Of a DNA stretch of 20,735 nucleotides, positions 6,449 to 13,550 are shown piece after piece. The DNA lies in assembly GCA_019322375.1 (NCBI GenBank), contig JAHWIP010000022.1:1-20735 (forward strand), written 5' to 3'. The position numbers and the translations under genes were made by a program. Under the pieces are notes generated by a model. That model was not told the origin of the DNA, searched no databases, and saw only the letters and a list, made by a program, of their open reading frames with translations. Positions within the stretch are counted from its first letter, which is position 1. Each line of letters opens with the position of its first letter. The stretch is from Candidatus Woesearchaeota archaeon (lineage in GTDB: Archaea > Nanobdellota > Nanobdellia > Woesearchaeales > SM23-78).

Positions 6449-6528
6449 AACCAGTCATCATATAATTCTTCCTCTAACTCTTCCTCTTCATCCTCTGTTA
6501 ATAAGAACTCTTTTTTCTTCTTTCTCAT
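6445..6528 (-). CDS. Minigene encoding a 27-residue protein with basic head and acidic tail
   Basis: ATG at 6528-6526, stop TAG at 6447-6445, 27 codons, preceded by an in-frame stop at 6531-6529. The product starts MRKKKKEFLLTE, continues as an almost uninterrupted Asp/Glu run and ends LYDDWF. A strong minus-strand TATA box (TATTTATAAC, 6560-6551) is centred about 28 bases before the ATG, the same leaderless spacing as accepted genes in this window. That spacing is the main reason to call it real. It converges with the NFACT-R gene and the two stop codons overlap in a single CTAG. Function unknown; the charge layout would suit binding to a basic partner or to a ribosomal or nucleic-acid-associated protein, but that is speculation. 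Confidence 0.55.
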   Translation of the reverse strand: MRKKKKEFLLTEDEEEELEEELYDDWF

Positions 6529-6550
6529 CTAAGAAAAGGGATGATTCTGG

Positions 6551-6560
6551 GTTATAAATA
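6551..6560 (-). promoter_or_regulatory. TATA box of the 27-codon minigene
   Basis: On the minus strand this reads TATTTATAAC, centred about 28 bases from the ATG at 6528. No other minus-strand gene begins nearby, so the minigene is the only candidate user. Confidence 0.5.
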
Positions 6561-6646
6561 GTTTTCGATTATAAGACTTCAATTCTCTCCGCACCCATGC
6601 AAACCTTTTTATATTACTGATTATTTCAGTGAAACAGGTGATGCTT

Positions 6647-7387
6647 ATGCATAAGAAGACTTTGATAATAGGGTTAATGGTGATAGCTGCACTTATCTTA
6701 TTAACCAGCTGCAAGCCTAAACCTGAGCAAGAGACAAATCCTCTTTTTAATGAGTCTCTTAATGAGCAGATAGAAGAGCTTACAAGAGTTGAAGAAGAGC
6801 CTGGGGAGTTTGAAGAATTCATGTTTGAATACGAGCCTAGGAATGAGTCAAAGTATGAGATAGCAGAGGATGATGTCTTCTCTGTAAAAGATTTTACCAG
6901 CACTGAGATTAGTTTTTTTGGCTTAATGCTGGGAGACTCTTATGAGGATGTGCTTGAAAGGCTGGGCATACCTGATGTTATGTTCATACCCAAAGATGAG
7001 AGTTTCAGGAACATGGAGTACAGGAACAAGATTGGCATAGGAAGTGTTTATTCAGGGATTATTTTTCACCTGGAGAATGATACTGTTACCAGGATTACTG
7101 TTAAGTCTGCTTTTAACAAGTACCTGCACGGCAACACCAGCATTGGCACTGACAAGGAGGTAATCTATGCTTTGCTTGATATTCCTGATTACCAGAGCTT
7201 TATTGTGAACCTGAGAGTGTTTCATTATGTTGAGAAAGGAGTTGAGGTTTATTTTAAGAACAGATATATAGACAGGATATCATTCATTTTTCCAAAAGAG
7301 TTCAAAGGAGTAGAGTATGTATCCAAGGAGAAACTGGTGTCTGACGGAATAATTGTTAATATTACAGAGCCGGTGCTGGTAGAATAA
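6647..7387 (+). CDS. Lipoprotein of unknown function
   Basis: 246 residues from ATG 6647, chosen because GGTGAT (6637-6642) lies 4 bases ahead; in-frame GTG 6629 and ATG 6641 are alternatives. The signal sequence ends in the lipobox LTSC (Cys22). A Glu/Pro-rich, low-complexity linker follows (about 25-80). A globular domain (about 85-245) has the repeated pattern FFGLMLGDSYEDVLERLGIPD...YSGIIFHLENDTVTRITV, resembling small PepSY/BamE-like fold modules that sense sequence through G-x-S-x-x-D-V-x-x-x-x-G. The resemblance is only in pattern and I assign no function. It probably sits on the outer face of the membrane. A TATA-like TTTTTATATTAC lies near 6605-6616. Confidence 0.8.
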   Translation: MHKKTLIIGLMVIAALILLTSCKPKPEQETNPLFNESLNEQIEELTRVEEEPGEFEEFMFEYEPRNESKYEIAEDDVFSVKDFTSTEISFFGLMLGDSYEDVLERLGIPDVMFIPKDESFRNMEYRNKIGIGSVYSGIIFHLENDTVTRITVKSAFNKYLHGNTSIGTDKEVIYALLDIPDYQSFIVNLRVFHYVEKGVEVYFKNRYIDRISFIFPKEFKGVEYVSKEKLVSDGIIVNITEPVLVE

Positions 7388-7388
7388 C

Positions 7389-7396
7389 TTTATAAA
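7389..7396 (+). promoter_or_regulatory. TATA box of kae1 (leaderless)
   Basis: TTTATAAA is centred about 26 bases before the ATG at 7419. A pyrimidine-rich stretch and no Shine-Dalgarno lie between, indicating a leaderless transcript. Confidence 0.65.
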
Positions 7397-7418
7397 CAAT
7401 CTTTTTTTCTCTTTTCCT

Positions 7419-8399
7419 ATGATTTGCTTAGCTATTGAATCAACTGCTCACACCTTTTCAATTAGTGTTGTTAGCAACCAGAAGATTCTTTCTAACATAA
7501 TAACAACTTATAAAACCAAGACTGGCGGTTTAATCCCTGCAAAACTAGCAGAGCATCATGTTGGTGTTCTTGAAGACACTCTTAAGAAAGCACTTGAAAA
7601 AGCAAAGATTAAACCAGAAGAAATTGATTTAATTGCTTTTAGCCAGGGACCTGGCTTAGGCCACACTCTTAGGATTAGTGCAGGGCTTGCAAGAAGCTTG
7701 TCCATTCTGTTAAACAAGCCTTTGATAGGGGTTAATCACTGCATTGCTCATCTTGAGATTGGAAGGTTTTTAACCAAAGCTAAAGATCCTGTTTTGTTGT
7801 ATGTATCTGGTGCTAACACCCAGGTGATTGCTTATGAAGCAGGAAAATACAGGGTTTTTGGAGAAACCCTTGACTTAGGAGCAGGCAATTTCCTGGATAC
7901 TTTTGCAAGGCAATTAGGCCTGGGTTTTCCAGGAGGACCAAAGATAGAAGAGTTTGCAAAAAAAGGAAAAAATTACATCAAGCTTCCTTACACTGTTAAA
8001 GGCATGGATATAAGCCTTGGCGGAATGGACACTAATCTTAAGCAAAAGATTAAATCAAAACAGTATTCAAAAAATGATTTATGTTTTAGTGTTCAGGAAA
8101 CAGTTTTTGCAATGCTTGTGGAAGTTGCTGAAAGAGCAATGGCTCATACAGATAAGAATGAACTGCTATTAGGAGGGGGTGTTGCTTGTAACAAGAGATT
8201 ACAAGAGATGTGCAAAATTATGTGCAAAGAAAGAGGTGCTAAATGCTTTATTCTGCCTAATGAGCTCTTAATAGACAATGCAGCAATGATAGCAGCCACA
8301 GGATTAGAAATGTTTAAAGCAGGCATGAAGACAAGCATCAAGGATTCAGGTGTCAGGCCTTATGAGAGGACTGACTATGTCAGTGTTGAGTGGCGATAG
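7419..8399 (+). CDS. kae1: Kae1, KEOPS tRNA N6-threonylcarbamoyltransferase subunit
   Basis: 326 residues, the length of stand-alone Kae1. It transfers the threonylcarbamoyl group to A37 of ANN-decoding tRNAs within the KEOPS complex (Kae1-Bud32-Cgi121-Pcc1). Visible signatures: the ASKHA opening ICLAIESTAHTFSISVV; the iron-binding GVNHCIAH with His107 and His111; YVSGANTQV; GETLDLGAGNFLDTFAR; FPGGPKIE; GGGVACNKRL (252-261); and the terminal metal/nucleotide motif LLIDNAAMIAATG with Asp286. Some positions depart from the consensus (GETLDLGAGN where most archaea have GETLDIAIGN; DISLGGM for DVSFSGI), as expected for a divergent lineage. There is no C-terminal Bud32 kinase fusion, so Bud32 must be separate. 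KEOPS partners are not in the window. Confidence 0.96.
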   Translation: MICLAIESTAHTFSISVVSNQKILSNIITTYKTKTGGLIPAKLAEHHVGVLEDTLKKALEKAKIKPEEIDLIAFSQGPGLGHTLRISAGLARSLSILLNKPLIGVNHCIAHLEIGRFLTKAKDPVLLYVSGANTQVIAYEAGKYRVFGETLDLGAGNFLDTFARQLGLGFPGGPKIEEFAKKGKNYIKLPYTVKGMDISLGGMDTNLKQKIKSKQYSKNDLCFSVQETVFAMLVEVAERAMAHTDKNELLLGGGVACNKRLQEMCKIMCKERGAKCFILPNELLIDNAAMIAATGLEMFKAGMKTSIKDSGVRPYERTDYVSVEWR

Positions 8400-8409
8400 G
8401 ATTATTAAT

Positions 8410-8421
8410 TACTTATAAGTA
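8410..8421. repeat. 12-bp perfect palindrome
   Basis: TACTTATAAGTA lies just after the kae1 stop and upstream of the next gene's TATA-like GATTTAAAAATG (about 8435-8446). It could be an operator or a weak termination hairpin; AT palindromes of this size also occur by chance. Confidence 0.3.
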
Positions 8422-8492
8422 GTTGCAAAACAAAAGATTTAAAAATGATTAACTCTTCTCTTATTTACAAATGAATTATTAGAGGTAAAAAA

Positions 8493-8798
8493 ATGTCAGA
8501 ACAAAAACCAATAATACCTAAAGAAACCCTGGATAAAGCAGTTTATGAAACTCTTTCAGGAGTGTATGATAAGCAATTAAGGGGTTTTCCATGTAGTCAA
8601 ACAAGACTTCTTTACATGATTGGAGAAGACAACAAAATAATAGAAAAAGAAGAGTTTATTAAGAAAGAAATGAATGGCGGAGAGTTAGGAAAGATTGCTT
8701 ATGAAATAGTAGGAGACATACTGCGTTACAAAGAAAAACATTTGCCTGAATCTTCAGACTCAGACGAAGACCTCTTTACTTTTTTTTCTAATAATTAG
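8493..8798 (+). CDS. Hypothetical protein, 101 aa
   Basis: No family recognised. Start ATG 8493 has GAGGT (8482-8486) six bases upstream. The product is soluble and predicted mostly helical (PKETLDKAVYETLSGVYDKQ, IIEKEEFIKKEMNGGELGKIAYEIVGDILRYKEK). It ends in an acidic/Ser tail (SSDSDEDLF) and FFSNN. A 3-codon frame ATG AAT TAT TAG (8471-8482) sits just upstream, with its stop touching the ribosome binding site. The last 39 bases overlap the end of the opposite-strand gene, so one of the two frames could be shorter than annotated. Confidence 0.65.
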   Translation: MSEQKPIIPKETLDKAVYETLSGVYDKQLRGFPCSQTRLLYMIGEDNKIIEKEEFIKKEMNGGELGKIAYEIVGDILRYKEKHLPESSDSDEDLFTFFSNN

Positions 8799-9005
8799 TT
8801 CTAGTTCTATATCTTTTTCTTTATTATAAAAAACCAGGCAAGCCTGATGATAAGTATTGTTATTATTATTTGTCAATACAAACTCTTCTTCAAAAAGCAG
8901 TTCTTTAATTTTATTCTTTAAATAATTTTTTAAAAGAATAACATTCTTAACATACTCATTATAATCCTGGATAGTGTTGTTGATGCTAATAAATTCTTGT
9001 TTCAT
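8760..9005 (-). CDS. Hypothetical small protein, 81 aa
   Basis: No family recognised. It begins MKQEFISINNTIQDYNEYVK, with a coiled-coil-like helix to about residue 40 (LKNYLKNKIKELLFEEEFV). An Asn run (TNNNNNTYH) follows, then a beta-like C-terminal part (CLVFYNKEKDIELELIIRKK). Support for reality comes from the promoter: CTTATATATTAAAC on the minus strand (9035-9022) is centred about 24 bases before the ATG, the leaderless arrangement used by other genes here. It converges on the preceding gene with a 39-base overlap. Base composition is more AT-rich than its neighbours. Confidence 0.58.
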   Translation of the reverse strand: MKQEFISINNTIQDYNEYVKNVILLKNYLKNKIKELLFEEEFVLTNNNNNTYHQACLVFYNKEKDIELELIIRKKSKEVFV

Positions 9006-9021
9006 ACATAAATTAATAATT

Positions 9022-9035
9022 GTTTAATATATAAG
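9022..9035 (-). promoter_or_regulatory. TATA box of the 8760-9005 gene
   Basis: The minus strand reads CTTATATATTAAAC, a good archaeal TATA box centred about 24 bases from the ATG at 9005. Confidence 0.5.
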
Positions 9036-9076
9036 CTTCACGTAAACACATGTCCAGTGGAGAGTGAAAGATTTCC

Positions 9077-9095
9077 CAAATTTCGAAGAAATTTG
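9077..9095. repeat. Stem-loop / inverted repeat upstream of the first TPR gene
   Basis: CAAATTTC (9077-9084) and GAAATTTG (9088-9095) are perfect 8-bp arms around GAA. The repeat lies upstream of the TATA-like TTTTAAATA (about 9114-9122) of the TPR gene at 9174 and could be an operator. Confidence 0.4.
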
Positions 9096-9173
9096 CAATT
9101 AAAAAAATCGAAAGTTTTAAATACCCAATATACTAATTGTTGATATTGTTGATAAAACCACAACGGTGATTGC

Positions 9174-9674
9174 ATGAAGAAAATAATATTATTCTTATTA
9201 ATCATCTTAATCCCAGCTCTAGTGCTAGGAGCAACCTTAATCATAACCAACAAGCCATTAACAAAAGAAGATGCAGAGCTTTATTATATAACAGGCAATG
9301 CTCTTTCTATACAAAACAATTATGAACAAGCAGTCAAGTATTATGAAAAAGCAGTAAGCATAAATCCATTGCACGAAGAAGCCCATAACAACCTGGCATT
9401 TCTCTACAACAAGCTGGGAGAATACACAAAAGCAGCAGAGCACATGAAAACCCTAGTACAAATAAGCCCAGCCAATCCAAGCTATCATTATGACTATGCA
9501 ATAAACCTGGCAATGAACATAAAGAAAACCAAGCAAGGAGAGATACAAGAGATAGAAACAGCAATAAAAGAATTTGAAATAGCAGAAAGCCTTGAACAAG
9601 GGTATGCGCATGCAAAAGAAAACATAGAGTTCTTAGAGAATATGAGGGATGAATACTATAGTAAATTGAACTGA
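9174..9674 (+). CDS. Membrane-anchored/exported TPR-repeat protein, copy 1
   Basis: 166 residues. A Lys-Lys start and 17-residue hydrophobic segment (KKIILFLLIILIPALVLGA) form a signal or anchor; no lipobox Cys. Three tetratricopeptide repeats follow, roughly 36-66 (GNALSIQNNYEQAVKYYEKAVSINP), 70-100 (NNLAFLYNKLGEYTKAAEHM) and a longer third unit (103-150). TPRs are protein-interaction scaffolds, so it probably organises partners at the outer membrane face. GGTGA lies 5 bases ahead of the ATG and a TATA box near 9114-9122. It is a clear paralogue of the gene at 10277: the segments around NPSYHYD and the final AKENIEFL/AKENAEVL match in place. Confidence 0.9.
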   Translation: MKKIILFLLIILIPALVLGATLIITNKPLTKEDAELYYITGNALSIQNNYEQAVKYYEKAVSINPLHEEAHNNLAFLYNKLGEYTKAAEHMKTLVQISPANPSYHYDYAINLAMNIKKTKQGEIQEIETAIKEFEIAESLEQGYAHAKENIEFLENMRDEYYSKLN

Positions 9675-9708
9675 ATTTTTTTCTTCTTAACTAAGATAAA
9701 TGCTCTAA

Positions 9709-10152
9709 TTATAAAAGAGATTTTACCTCTCTAATAGCAAGTCCGTCTTCCTTGTAATGAGGAAAACCTTTTTTTTCACTGTATTCTAAGAATGATAAGA
9801 GCTGAGGACCATATCCTCGTATAATCACTTCTAAATCAGTGTTTCTCTCATCTAATGTTTTGTATCTTTTTGAGATGAAACTGGCAAATCTATCTCTGAG
9901 TTTTGATATTAATCTTTTATCTCTGTCTTTTGAAACATGGGCTAGCTCATGAGCCAAACCACCTTCCTTAACTTCTACAGGCGCATTCTCTAGTGTTGTA
10001 TCCACCTCAATGTAAAATCCTTCTCCAGTTAAGGATCCACATTCAAGCAGAGCATCATTTAATGATTTATATTCTATCTTTATGTCTTCAGACATTAGTT
10101 CAGGAAATGCATCTCTTATTATTTTATCAATAATTTCTTTTAAGTTATTCAT
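9709..10152 (-). CDS. Predicted zinc metallopeptidase (HExxH), 147 aa
   Basis: The protein has HELAH at 68-72 (GGLAHELAHVSKD), the HExxH zincin core, and DERNTDLEVIIRGYG (101-115), where acidic residues can supply the third zinc ligand as in gluzincins. There is no signal peptide, so it is probably cytoplasmic. The length is small but sufficient for a minimal peptidase fold. I cannot name the family beyond the zincin-type motif; substrate unknown. It is antisense between two paralogous TPR genes. A minus-strand TATA-like CATTTAAATAAAAAC lies about 30 bases from the ATG, suggesting its own leaderless promoter. Confidence 0.78.
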   Translation of the reverse strand: MNNLKEIIDKIIRDAFPELMSEDIKIEYKSLNDALLECGSLTGEGFYIEVDTTLENAPVEVKEGGLAHELAHVSKDRDKRLISKLRDRFASFISKRYKTLDERNTDLEVIIRGYGPQLLSFLEYSEKKGFPHYKEDGLAIREVKSLL

Positions 10153-10276
10153 TATCCAAGGAAACAGAAGTTTTTATTTAAATGTTACTGTAGAGTGGTA
10201 TGCAGATAAATCTTTTTAAATTTTAATCATAATATTTATAAACCCAACAAATCCTTATATCTATCAGGTGGGTGGC

Positions 10277-10774
10277 TTGAAAAAAAGACTGGTAATTATA
10301 TTAAGCATATTAACAATAATAATTCTTGCAGGTGTAGTCTTAGGAACAAACATAATTGTTAAGACAGATAACAAAGACTTTGACAAAGACCCAAACTTCT
10401 ACAAAGCATTAGGCAACTATTTTGCAGAGCAAGGAGAGTATGACAAAGCCATTCAGTCCTATGAAACATGCTTGTTGCTAGGAGAAGACATTGAAGCAAG
10501 AAACAACCTGGCAGTGCTTTACCATAAACAAAGCAGGTACACAGAAGCAATCAATCAGCTAAAACAACTTATAACAATAGAGCCAGACAATCCTTCTTAT
10601 CATTATGACTTAGCAGTCAACCTTGTGGATAAATTCAGGAACACACAAGAACAAGACATAAATGATTTAACAGAAGCCTTGGCAGAATACCAAAAAACAG
10701 AAGCATTAGAGCTAGGATATGAATATGCCAAAGAGAATGCTGAGGTTTTGAAAGAAGTTTTAGAGCAAGCATGA
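10277..10774 (+). CDS. Membrane-anchored/exported TPR-repeat protein, copy 2
   Basis: 165 residues from TTG 10277. I prefer this start because AGGTGGG (10266-10272) lies 4 bases ahead and because the product then begins with a start residue plus KK, exactly like its paralogue at 9174; the alternative is GTG 10268. A hydrophobic anchor (about 4-22) precedes three TPR-like units: GNYFAEQGEYDKAIQSYETCLLLG, NNLAVLYHKQSRYTEAINQL and the conserved DNPSYHYDLAVNLV...YEYAKENAEVL. Its function is presumably as for copy 1, possibly binding a different partner. The two genes look like a tandem duplication into which the antisense metallopeptidase has been placed, or which formed around it. Confidence 0.88.
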   Translation: MKKRLVIILSILTIIILAGVVLGTNIIVKTDNKDFDKDPNFYKALGNYFAEQGEYDKAIQSYETCLLLGEDIEARNNLAVLYHKQSRYTEAINQLKQLITIEPDNPSYHYDLAVNLVDKFRNTQEQDINDLTEALAEYQKTEALELGYEYAKENAEVLKEVLEQA

Positions 10775-10819
10775 ATTATCGAAACCTTTATTAACCTGTT
10801 TTCTTAATTAAAAACTTGT

Positions 10820-11221
10820 ATGAACAAAGAAAGCTTAAAGTTCACAAGCCTTTTCTTTCTTGGCTTAATCATATTAATATATTTCTTAGGAAGCTCTATC
10901 ACTGGCTATGTTGTCCAGACCATGTACTGTGATGAAGACAAGTGCCAAGAGTTCTGCAAGTATGATAAAGAGTGTAAAAACCCTGGTGAGCTTTGCTGTG
11001 ATAAAGGAGGCTTTGGAGTGTGCGAGAACCCATTAACCTGTGACAAAGGATATGTATATAGCCCAGAAGCAAAAATGAATTTTGACTTTTATGCTGAGCT
11101 TAAAGAGCCAGCAGAGCAAAGCCCTGCATATATAGAAAAAACCAAGATAAGAATATTCCTGGTTCTACTAGCAGCAGCCCTGGCAATAGGAATAATATAT
11201 GCTTATAGAAGAAAGAAATAA
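10820..11221 (+). CDS. Two-TM protein with an eight-cysteine external domain
   Basis: 133 residues. TM1 about 10-28 ends in ITGYVVQ (27-33); a Cys-rich loop (Cys at 37, 42, 46, 52, 59, 60, 68, 74) follows, then SPAYIE (101-106), TM2 about 111-129 and a basic tail YRRKK. The cytosolic basic tail and even number of cysteines suggest an extracytoplasmic disulfide-bonded knot. The TATA-like CCTTTATTAACC (10787-10798) is about 27 bases upstream, so the transcript is leaderless. It ends 5 bases before the stop of the opposite-strand LonB gene. The same plan (TM, ITGxV motif, Cys cluster, PAY, TM, basic tail) recurs in the gene at 13236 on the other side of LonB. Family unknown. Confidence 0.78.
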   Translation: MNKESLKFTSLFFLGLIILIYFLGSSITGYVVQTMYCDEDKCQEFCKYDKECKNPGELCCDKGGFGVCENPLTCDKGYVYSPEAKMNFDFYAELKEPAEQSPAYIEKTKIRIFLVLLAAALAIGIIYAYRRKK

Positions 11222-11226
11222 TTTCT

Positions 11227-13131
11227 TTACTGCCTCCCATTACTCTTCATAATCTTCTTAAGAATCTGCTGCTTGCCTTTCCAGTCCAAGGATTCTTTTA
11301 ACACCTGGCTAATGTTGTCAACAGGAATAATCTTTATTTTCTCAAGTCTTTTCCTGTCAATAACAATGTCCTGGACATTGCTCTTGGGAACAATAACTTT
11401 TTTTATGCCAGCATCAATTGCTGCTTCTACTTTTGAAGATACACCGCCAACAGGCAGGACTTCTCCTCTGACACTAATGCTTCCTGTCATAGCAATCTCC
11501 TGCTTAATAGGAATCTTTTTTAGAGCAGATATAATGCTGGTGGCAACACCAACACTGGCACTGTCGCCTTCTACTCCTTCATAAGTCTGCAAGAACTGAA
11601 CATAGATATCATACTTGCCTTTTATATCCTGGCCAAAATACCTTTTAATAATAGCAGACACATTAGTAACAGCTTCCTTGGCAATCTCTCCCAGCTTTCC
11701 AGTAGCAATGATTTTTCTCTCCTTGCCACCAGGAGTAACCTCTGACTCAATAGGAAGAATAATGCCAGAATAAGTGCTTCCACTGCCAATAACAGCCAGG
11801 CCATTAACCCTTCCAATCTTTTTGCCATGAGTAACAATAACTTCATACTCTTTTTTTCTTTCAATATATTTATCAGCTATCTGCTCTTCCAAGCTTCTAG
11901 CAATAACCTTTGCTTTGATAATATGTTTTTTCTCAACAACTTTTGCTCCCTGCTCAACAGCCAGGTCACCAGCAGCCCTTATAAGACCACCTAATTCCCT
12001 AAAGATTAGACTTAGATGTCCTTTTCTATTAGCTTTTCTACGAGCCTCCTCAACAATGTAATCAACAGCATCCCTGGTGAAATGAGGAATCTTTTTATCC
12101 TTGTTAACTTCCTGGGCAACAAAAACAGCATACTTCCACCTGTTATCCTTTGTGTCAGGAATAGTTTCTTTCATATAAACCTCATAACCATAACCCCTGA
12201 TTCTGCTTCTAAGAGCAGGGTGCATGTGCTTAACAGTTTCCATGTTACCAGCAGCCACAAGAACAAAATTACAAGGAACAGGCTCTGTCCTGACCATGGC
12301 ACCAGCACTGCGCTCACTCTGGCCAGTGATAGAGTACCTGCCTTCCTGCAAAGCAGTTAAAAGCTCTTGCTGTGTATGAGGCTGCAAAGTAGCAATCTCA
12401 TCAACAAACAACACCCCCATGTTAGCCTTGTGAATCATGCCAGCAACAATTCTTTCATGAGCAGGAGTTCCAAGACCACCAGATTGAAAAGGGTCATGCA
12501 AAACATCGCCTAGGAGAGCGCCTGCATGAGCACCAGTAGCATCCATAAAAGGAGCATTCTTTCTCTTAAAATTATCAACAATAAGCTTGGGCACACCAGC
12601 TTTTTGCCCTTGCAAACCAGCTCTTTTGCCCATAGTGATTGAGAGCATGAAAATAGCAGCAATAGCAATAAAAGTAATCATAGAAGAAGCATAAATAATA
12701 GCATTAGCAGTCTCTCCTAGCTCAAAAAAATTAGTTCTCCAAATCCAGTAAGGAATAAGCAGAGCAACAAGAAGAATAATCCATAACAACAAGTTCGGTC
12801 CTTTAAACAAGCCAGAGCTCTGAATCTTGGCCCTGGCAACCACTTCCCTGCCCTTGCCAGCAGGAGCAGCCCTGATAAGAGGAGCATTCTCATCATTAGG
12901 ATTAGGAAAAGAGAGTACATCAACCAGTTTCTCCTTGGGCAAAAGCTCTGCCAAAGCCAGTCCAAGCATAGACTTGCCAGTGCCAGGCTCACCAATCAGT
13001 AAGACATGCCTTCTCTGCTTGCTAGCCTTCTTAATAACCTTAACAGCCTCATCCTGCCCAATAACCTGCTCAGATATCTTCTTAGAAGTCTTAATATCTG
13101 CAGTAGTCTTAAAATTAAACTCACCAGCCAT
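11227..13131 (-). CDS. lonB: Archaeal LonB membrane-anchored ATP-dependent protease
   Basis: 634 residues from ATG 13131 (GGTGAG six bases ahead; an upstream frame to 13203 adds 24 residues but lies at the promoter). Walker A is GEPGTGKS (47-54). Two membrane segments (about 114-131 and 145-165), inserted between Walker A and Walker B, are the hallmark of LonB. Walker B is VLFVDEIATL; sensor elements follow (RGYGYEVYMKETIPDT, FRELGGLIRAAGDLA). The Lon peptidase domain carries the Ser-Lys dyad: GDSAS with Ser524 and GGVSSKVEAA with Lys567. It degrades misfolded and regulatory proteins at the inner face of the membrane and is essential or nearly so in several archaea. TATA box on the minus strand near 13170-13180. 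Flanked by two related Cys-rich membrane proteins. Confidence 0.97.
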   Translation of the reverse strand: MAGEFNFKTTADIKTSKKISEQVIGQDEAVKVIKKASKQRRHVLLIGEPGTGKSMLGLALAELLPKEKLVDVLSFPNPNDENAPLIRAAPAGKGREVVARAKIQSSGLFKGPNLLLWIILLVALLIPYWIWRTNFFELGETANAIIYASSMITFIAIAAIFMLSITMGKRAGLQGQKAGVPKLIVDNFKRKNAPFMDATGAHAGALLGDVLHDPFQSGGLGTPAHERIVAGMIHKANMGVLFVDEIATLQPHTQQELLTALQEGRYSITGQSERSAGAMVRTEPVPCNFVLVAAGNMETVKHMHPALRSRIRGYGYEVYMKETIPDTKDNRWKYAVFVAQEVNKDKKIPHFTRDAVDYIVEEARRKANRKGHLSLIFRELGGLIRAAGDLAVEQGAKVVEKKHIIKAKVIARSLEEQIADKYIERKKEYEVIVTHGKKIGRVNGLAVIGSGSTYSGIILPIESEVTPGGKERKIIATGKLGEIAKEAVTNVSAIIKRYFGQDIKGKYDIYVQFLQTYEGVEGDSASVGVATSIISALKKIPIKQEIAMTGSISVRGEVLPVGGVSSKVEAAIDAGIKKVIVPKSNVQDIVIDRKRLEKIKIIPVDNISQVLKESLDWKGKQQILKKIMKSNGRQ

Positions 13132-13137
13132 AATACA

Positions 13138-13180
13138 CTCACCGAATACACGCGAGAGAATGAAGATGTGTTTATAAAGG
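13138..13180 (-). promoter_or_regulatory. lonB promoter and ribosome binding site
   Basis: On the minus strand a TATA-like CTTTATAAAC (about 13170-13180) is followed about 40 bases later by the ATG. GGTGAG (13143-13138) is the ribosome binding site, 6 bases before ATG 13131. This argues for 13131 over the longer frame. Confidence 0.6.
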
Positions 13181-13204
13181 TTACTCATATAAATAATCAA
13201 CAAA

Positions 13205-13213
13205 CTTTAAATA
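13205..13213 (+). promoter_or_regulatory. TATA box of the 13236 gene (leaderless)
   Basis: CTTTAAATA is centred 27 bases before ATG 13236, with no Shine-Dalgarno. It is divergent from the lonB promoter. Confidence 0.6.
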
Positions 13214-13235
13214 CTTCTAAATCAAGGAATACTTT

Positions 13236-13535
13236 ATGAGAAACAAGTTAATAGTCCTGGGCTTATTTGCAATCTTTGGAGTGTTCTTGTTAAGAGGAGG
13301 AATAACAGGCAGTGTTATTTCCCAGAGCTGCTGTTTTGGAGATGAATGCGCTCCTGAGGACCAGTGCCCAATTGCTTCAGCTGCTACTCTTGAAAAACCT
13401 GCTTATATGAGTTCAGAAGACAGTAATGCCCTCTCGCTTGTTGGAGTGTTAATAACAGTTATCTCTATTTTAATGATGACAGGCTATGCAAGGATGAGGA
13501 TTAGGAAGGATGAGAAAGTTTTAAATAATGATTAA
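13236..13535 (+). CDS. Two-TM Cys-containing membrane protein, second LonB neighbour
   Basis: 99 residues. TM1 about 4-20, then GGITGSVISQ (21-30), a four-cysteine cluster (Cys 32, 33, 38, 44: SCCFGDECAPEDQC), EKPAYMS (53-59), TM2 about 65-83 and a basic tail (RMRIRKDEK). The layout and the motifs ITGxV and PAY match the gene at 10820 on the far side of lonB, so the two are probably paralogous or a functional pair. The promoter is leaderless and divergent from lonB. No known family recognised. Confidence 0.78.
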   Translation: MRNKLIVLGLFAIFGVFLLRGGITGSVISQSCCFGDECAPEDQCPIASAATLEKPAYMSSEDSNALSLVGVLITVISILMMTGYARMRIRKDEKVLNND

Positions 13536-13550
13536 TATTTGCTTTTTCTT

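Noticed and set aside
13132..13203. 24 extra N-terminal residues of LonB
   Set aside because: The extension would overlap the TATA box and ribosome binding site that serve ATG 13131, and LonB homologues start close to this Met.
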